Assembly: GCA_958295835.1 (NCBI GenBank)
Contig: OY282378.1
Span: 1,629,001-1,693,000, forward strand
DNA from: an uncultured Gammaproteobacteria bacterium
GTDB lineage: Bacteria; Pseudomonadota; Gammaproteobacteria; HK1
Direction: 5' to 3'
DNA length: 64,000 nucleotides
Shown here: piece after piece, positions 61,828-64,000 of the stretch
Layout of the letters: each line of letters starts with the position of its first letter
Numbering within the stretch: position 1 is the first letter of the stretch
The notes under the pieces: generated by a model
Told to the model about the DNA's origin: nothing
Seen by the model: the letters and a program-made list of their open reading frames with translations, nothing else
The model's database searches: none
Translations under genes and position numbers: made by a program

Positions 61828-64000
61828 GGTGCGGCCTTCCCGTCATCCGCCGGCTCGACAACCTCGAAGCTGCCTTCCCAGATTGGGCCTTCGCCGGTGA
61901 ACTGGCCCGTTCCAATCATAGCGATGTCGTACTCGGGGAGAGGGACTGCCGCCAAGCATATCTCGATTCCTCTCCGGCCGTGCCTCCCGAAGTCGAAATC
62001 ATGGTTGTCGAAGCCGTACTGCCTGCGATGGACGGGGAGGTCGTTCACGTCGACCAGGTGCAGGTGGAGGAAGAACTTTGCGTCAACGTCCTCCGGTCCG
62101 CACTGCTCCTTCACGTAGATGAGACGGTTCTCGATGAGATACACATTCCAGTCGGAGCGGATGAGCGGCGAGCGGTCTCCGACCAGTCTTGCCGCGTAAT
62201 CGCCCACCGTCATTGTTTCAACCCTGACCGGAGGGAGCGCATTGTGGGGCAGCACGCGCTCGTCCACGCACAACCCCGTTTGCGTTTGCGTCCAGAAATC
62301 GACGGCTGTTTCAACGCCTTGGCCAACCCAGGACCACACGACCAGTTCATCCGGATCGCATTCCCTGGCGAAGGCCTGTACCAGCCGCCCGTCAACAAGG
62401 AGCCCGGCGCTGTCCGATTGAAAGTCGAAATGCGGTGCCATTCTCTTCCAGATCCAAGTGGCGGTGTTGTCATCTTCCGGCGGCTCGATGGGCCATAGAT
62501 AGAACACCCGTCCAGCGGCGCTTAGTGAACTTTCAAAAAGTATCTTGCCTTTAAAGCCCACTCCCGGAAGATTGGCAAAGTGAGTTATCCCCAATTCTCG
62601 ATAGAGGGGAATGAATTTTTCATCCAAAGGGGAGTATCCGTCTCTATCCACGTTTATCGCGTGAAAATAGTCGTAGGAGCTGACCAGACCATCCAGGTTC
62701 ACCACTGGAAAGCGAGAGAAATACCCGATGACGCCGGCGTCCCACGACCCGACCACGCTGTCCTCGGGCAGCACACGGTCCATGACCTGCACACCCATAT
62801 GAGAAGTAACCCCCCAGATGCGGCGGGTTGATTCGCCACTAAAGTCAACATCCTTGAATGGTCCCGTGAAGTCCGCCTTTGTAGACAGGAAGGCTGCTCC
62901 GACAACAACGATGCCCATGCGGAGGAGGTTGGTTGCCCGGTGCGACCTCGGGCCGAGAAAACGGCGGATGAAGTGAATGGCGACATAGCATGTCACGGGG
63001 ACGATGAGCGCCATCATCAGATACGCCGGGACGAAATACCAGGGAAAGGCCCCCTGGAAAGTAGGATGCACGGTGAGGACGGTCTGTCCGAACTTGGCCA
63101 GATGGCCGACCGCCAGGCCGAACACGCCAATCAGAAAGGCCAGCAGCAGCCAGTCCTCCCGACTCCGGGAGCGGCGGGCGAGCCACCAGACCAGCAACAC
63201 GCAGGCGCAAACCAGCGTAACCAGTCGAAGCTCGTAAAAGAAAGGAACCTGCAATACCTCCCGAAGGTTCTGCGTCAGGCTGTATCCACCTTCTGATTCC
63301 CATCGCCACTGCGACAAGGCTTGCTTCACCGCGCCGCTCACCGGCACGATACCGCCGAACACGAGCCGGTTGTAGGCGAAGTACACCAGGATGCTGGCGC
63401 CGGCGGCGAGAAACGGGACGACTGCCTTGACGGAGAGCACGGAACGAGCCCGTTCTCCGAGTGGTGCGCCGAACGCTCGCTCCTGCCTCGACCACTCGGC
63501 GAGGCACAGCGCTCCTGTCGCCGCCAGCGATATGGCGATGTACTCCAGGCGCACCCAGGGCAGGGCAAAGGCGACCGCGGCCAGCGGCCACTTCCACCGC
63601 GCCGGGCTTCGCGCAAAGAGGCAGATGGTGAGAATGAACAGGCCCAGCATGAACAGCGCTGCTGCCGCTTCCATTCCTGCGATAAAGGCATGGTGCTGAT
63701 AGAGCATCGGCAGCGCGGCGAACATCAGGTACCACGGCAGGCGCGCCAGCCGGGCGGCCGCGGTGACGAGGGCCACGCCACCGGCAACCAGCATGATCTC
63801 GAACGCCTTGATGGCGAACAGCGCCGCTTCCTTGTCGAATACCCAGTAGAACGGCGTGATGAGCAGCAGCCAGAGGGGATGGTAGCCGTTGGTTCGGGTG
63901 ATGCCACCGTCGAAGGTCGAGAACTTCCCCTCGGCGAGGTTGCGGGCGATCTCGAAGTAGTAAAAGGCGTCGTCGTAGTTCACGTCGCGGATCAGGTTGA
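61824..64000 (-). CDS. GT-C-like polytopic membrane glycosyltransferase, 5' end outside the window
   Basis: The window holds 725 codons of a gene continuing past the right edge, as the alignment to its neighbour extends upstream (NLIRDVNYDDAFYYFEIARN). Membrane segments and the DDAFYY loop are shared with the copy at 59341. Near 62460-62660 a stretch including RDGYSPLDEKFIPLYRELGI differs from the neighbour between almost identical flanks. Tail and SDR junction are also nearly identical. Confidence 0.8.
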   Translation of the reverse strand, partial: NLIRDVNYDDAFYYFEIARNLAEGKFSTFDGGITRTNGYHPLWLLLITPFYWVFDKEAALFAIKAFEIMLVAGGVALVTAAARLARLPWYLMFAALPMLYQHHAFIAGMEAAAALFMLGLFILTICLFARSPARWKWPLAAVAFALPWVRLEYIAISLAATGALCLAEWSRQERAFGAPLGERARSVLSVKAVVPFLAAGASILVYFAYNRLVFGGIVPVSGAVKQALSQWRWESEGGYSLTQNLREVLQVPFFYELRLVTLVCACVLLVWWLARRSRSREDWLLLAFLIGVFGLAVGHLAKFGQTVLTVHPTFQGAFPWYFVPAYLMMALIVPVTCYVAIHFIRRFLGPRSHRATNLLRMGIVVVGAAFLSTKADFTGPFKDVDFSGESTRRIWGVTSHMGVQVMDRVLPEDSVVGSWDAGVIGYFSRFPVVNLDGLVSSYDYFHAINVDRDGYSPLDEKFIPLYRELGITHFANLPGVGFKGKILFESSLSAAGRVFYLWPIEPPEDDNTATWIWKRMAPHFDFQSDSAGLLVDGRLVQAFARECDPDELVVWSWVGQGVETAVDFWTQTQTGLCVDERVLPHNALPPVRVETMTVGDYAARLVGDRSPLIRSDWNVYLIENRLIYVKEQCGPEDVDAKFFLHLHLVDVNDLPVHRRQYGFDNHDFDFGRHGRRGIEICLAAVPLPEYDIAMIGTGQFTGEGPIWEGSFEVVEPADDGKAAP

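Overview
The window comes from a high-GC proteobacterium, probably uncultivated or host-associated. Supporting signs are apolipoprotein N-acyltransferase (an outer membrane), a signal-peptide Lig E-type DNA ligase, TRAP and polyamine-type ABC transporters, CaiB/CaiC/MaoC acyl-CoA genes and hydantoinase-like HyuA/HyuB genes. Lineage cannot be fixed from the sequence alone. Selenocysteine use is implied by the 3' part of a tRNA-Sec at the left edge. Coenzyme F420 chemistry is hinted at by a lone cofD. Toxin-antitoxin loci (yefM-yoeB, vapBC, hicAB, a nucleotidyltransferase pair), gene fragments and palindromic repeats are frequent, as in genomes that rearrange often.

Layout. 0-4 kb: tRNA-Sec, TerB-like and DUF3047 proteins, yoeB/yefM, lnt. 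4-9 kb: an acyl-CoA ligase, MaoC hydratase and family III CoA-transferase, interrupted by vapBC and a triple 60-bp palindromic repeat. 9-15.7 kb: FAD oxidoreductase, HisC-like aminotransferase, GFA protein, Lig E and a large DUF3604 protein. 15.7-19.2 kb: an AAA15 ATPase/RloB pair (AbiL-like defence candidate) and an ATPase stump lie between a collapsed carbamate kinase remnant and an intact carbamate kinase, flanked by direct repeats. 19.6-30.6 kb: an iron island with bfd, a di-heme oxidoreductase, two imelysins, DUF1513, bacterioferritin and a DUF2325 protein. It has three Fur-like boxes, plus a Zur-like box ahead of a porin. A frameshifted hicA, a hicB and an inverted hicB fragment sit inside it.

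31-37.4 kb: cofD, a 2-hydroxyacid dehydrogenase, an HCCA-isomerase-like protein, a desaturase and a nucleotidyltransferase pair. The last two are bracketed by a second direct repeat that splits an ancestral two-gene unit. 37-41 kb: a TRAP transporter. 41-50 kb: a polyamine-type ABC transporter directly downstream of hyuA-hyuB, suggesting uptake and hydrolysis of a cyclic amide or ureide-like nitrogen source. 50-58 kb: ATC hydrolase-like protein, a Memo-AMMECR1 fusion, a DsbA-fold protein, an orphan hyuB, a TMADH-like flavoprotein and a cytochrome P450. 58-64 kb: an IS3 remnant with facing inverted ends, a DprE2-like SDR, and a tandem pair of GT-C-like membrane proteins; the second runs off the right edge.

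The most notable structural theme is insertion with partial duplication, seen at the arcC locus, the 34.7/37 kb repeat and the GT-C/SDR locus. The second theme is a mobile palindromic repeat family. One copy sits in frame inside an imelysin gene and another supplies the stop codon of a hyuB gene. A short palindrome of a different type sits in frame in lnt.
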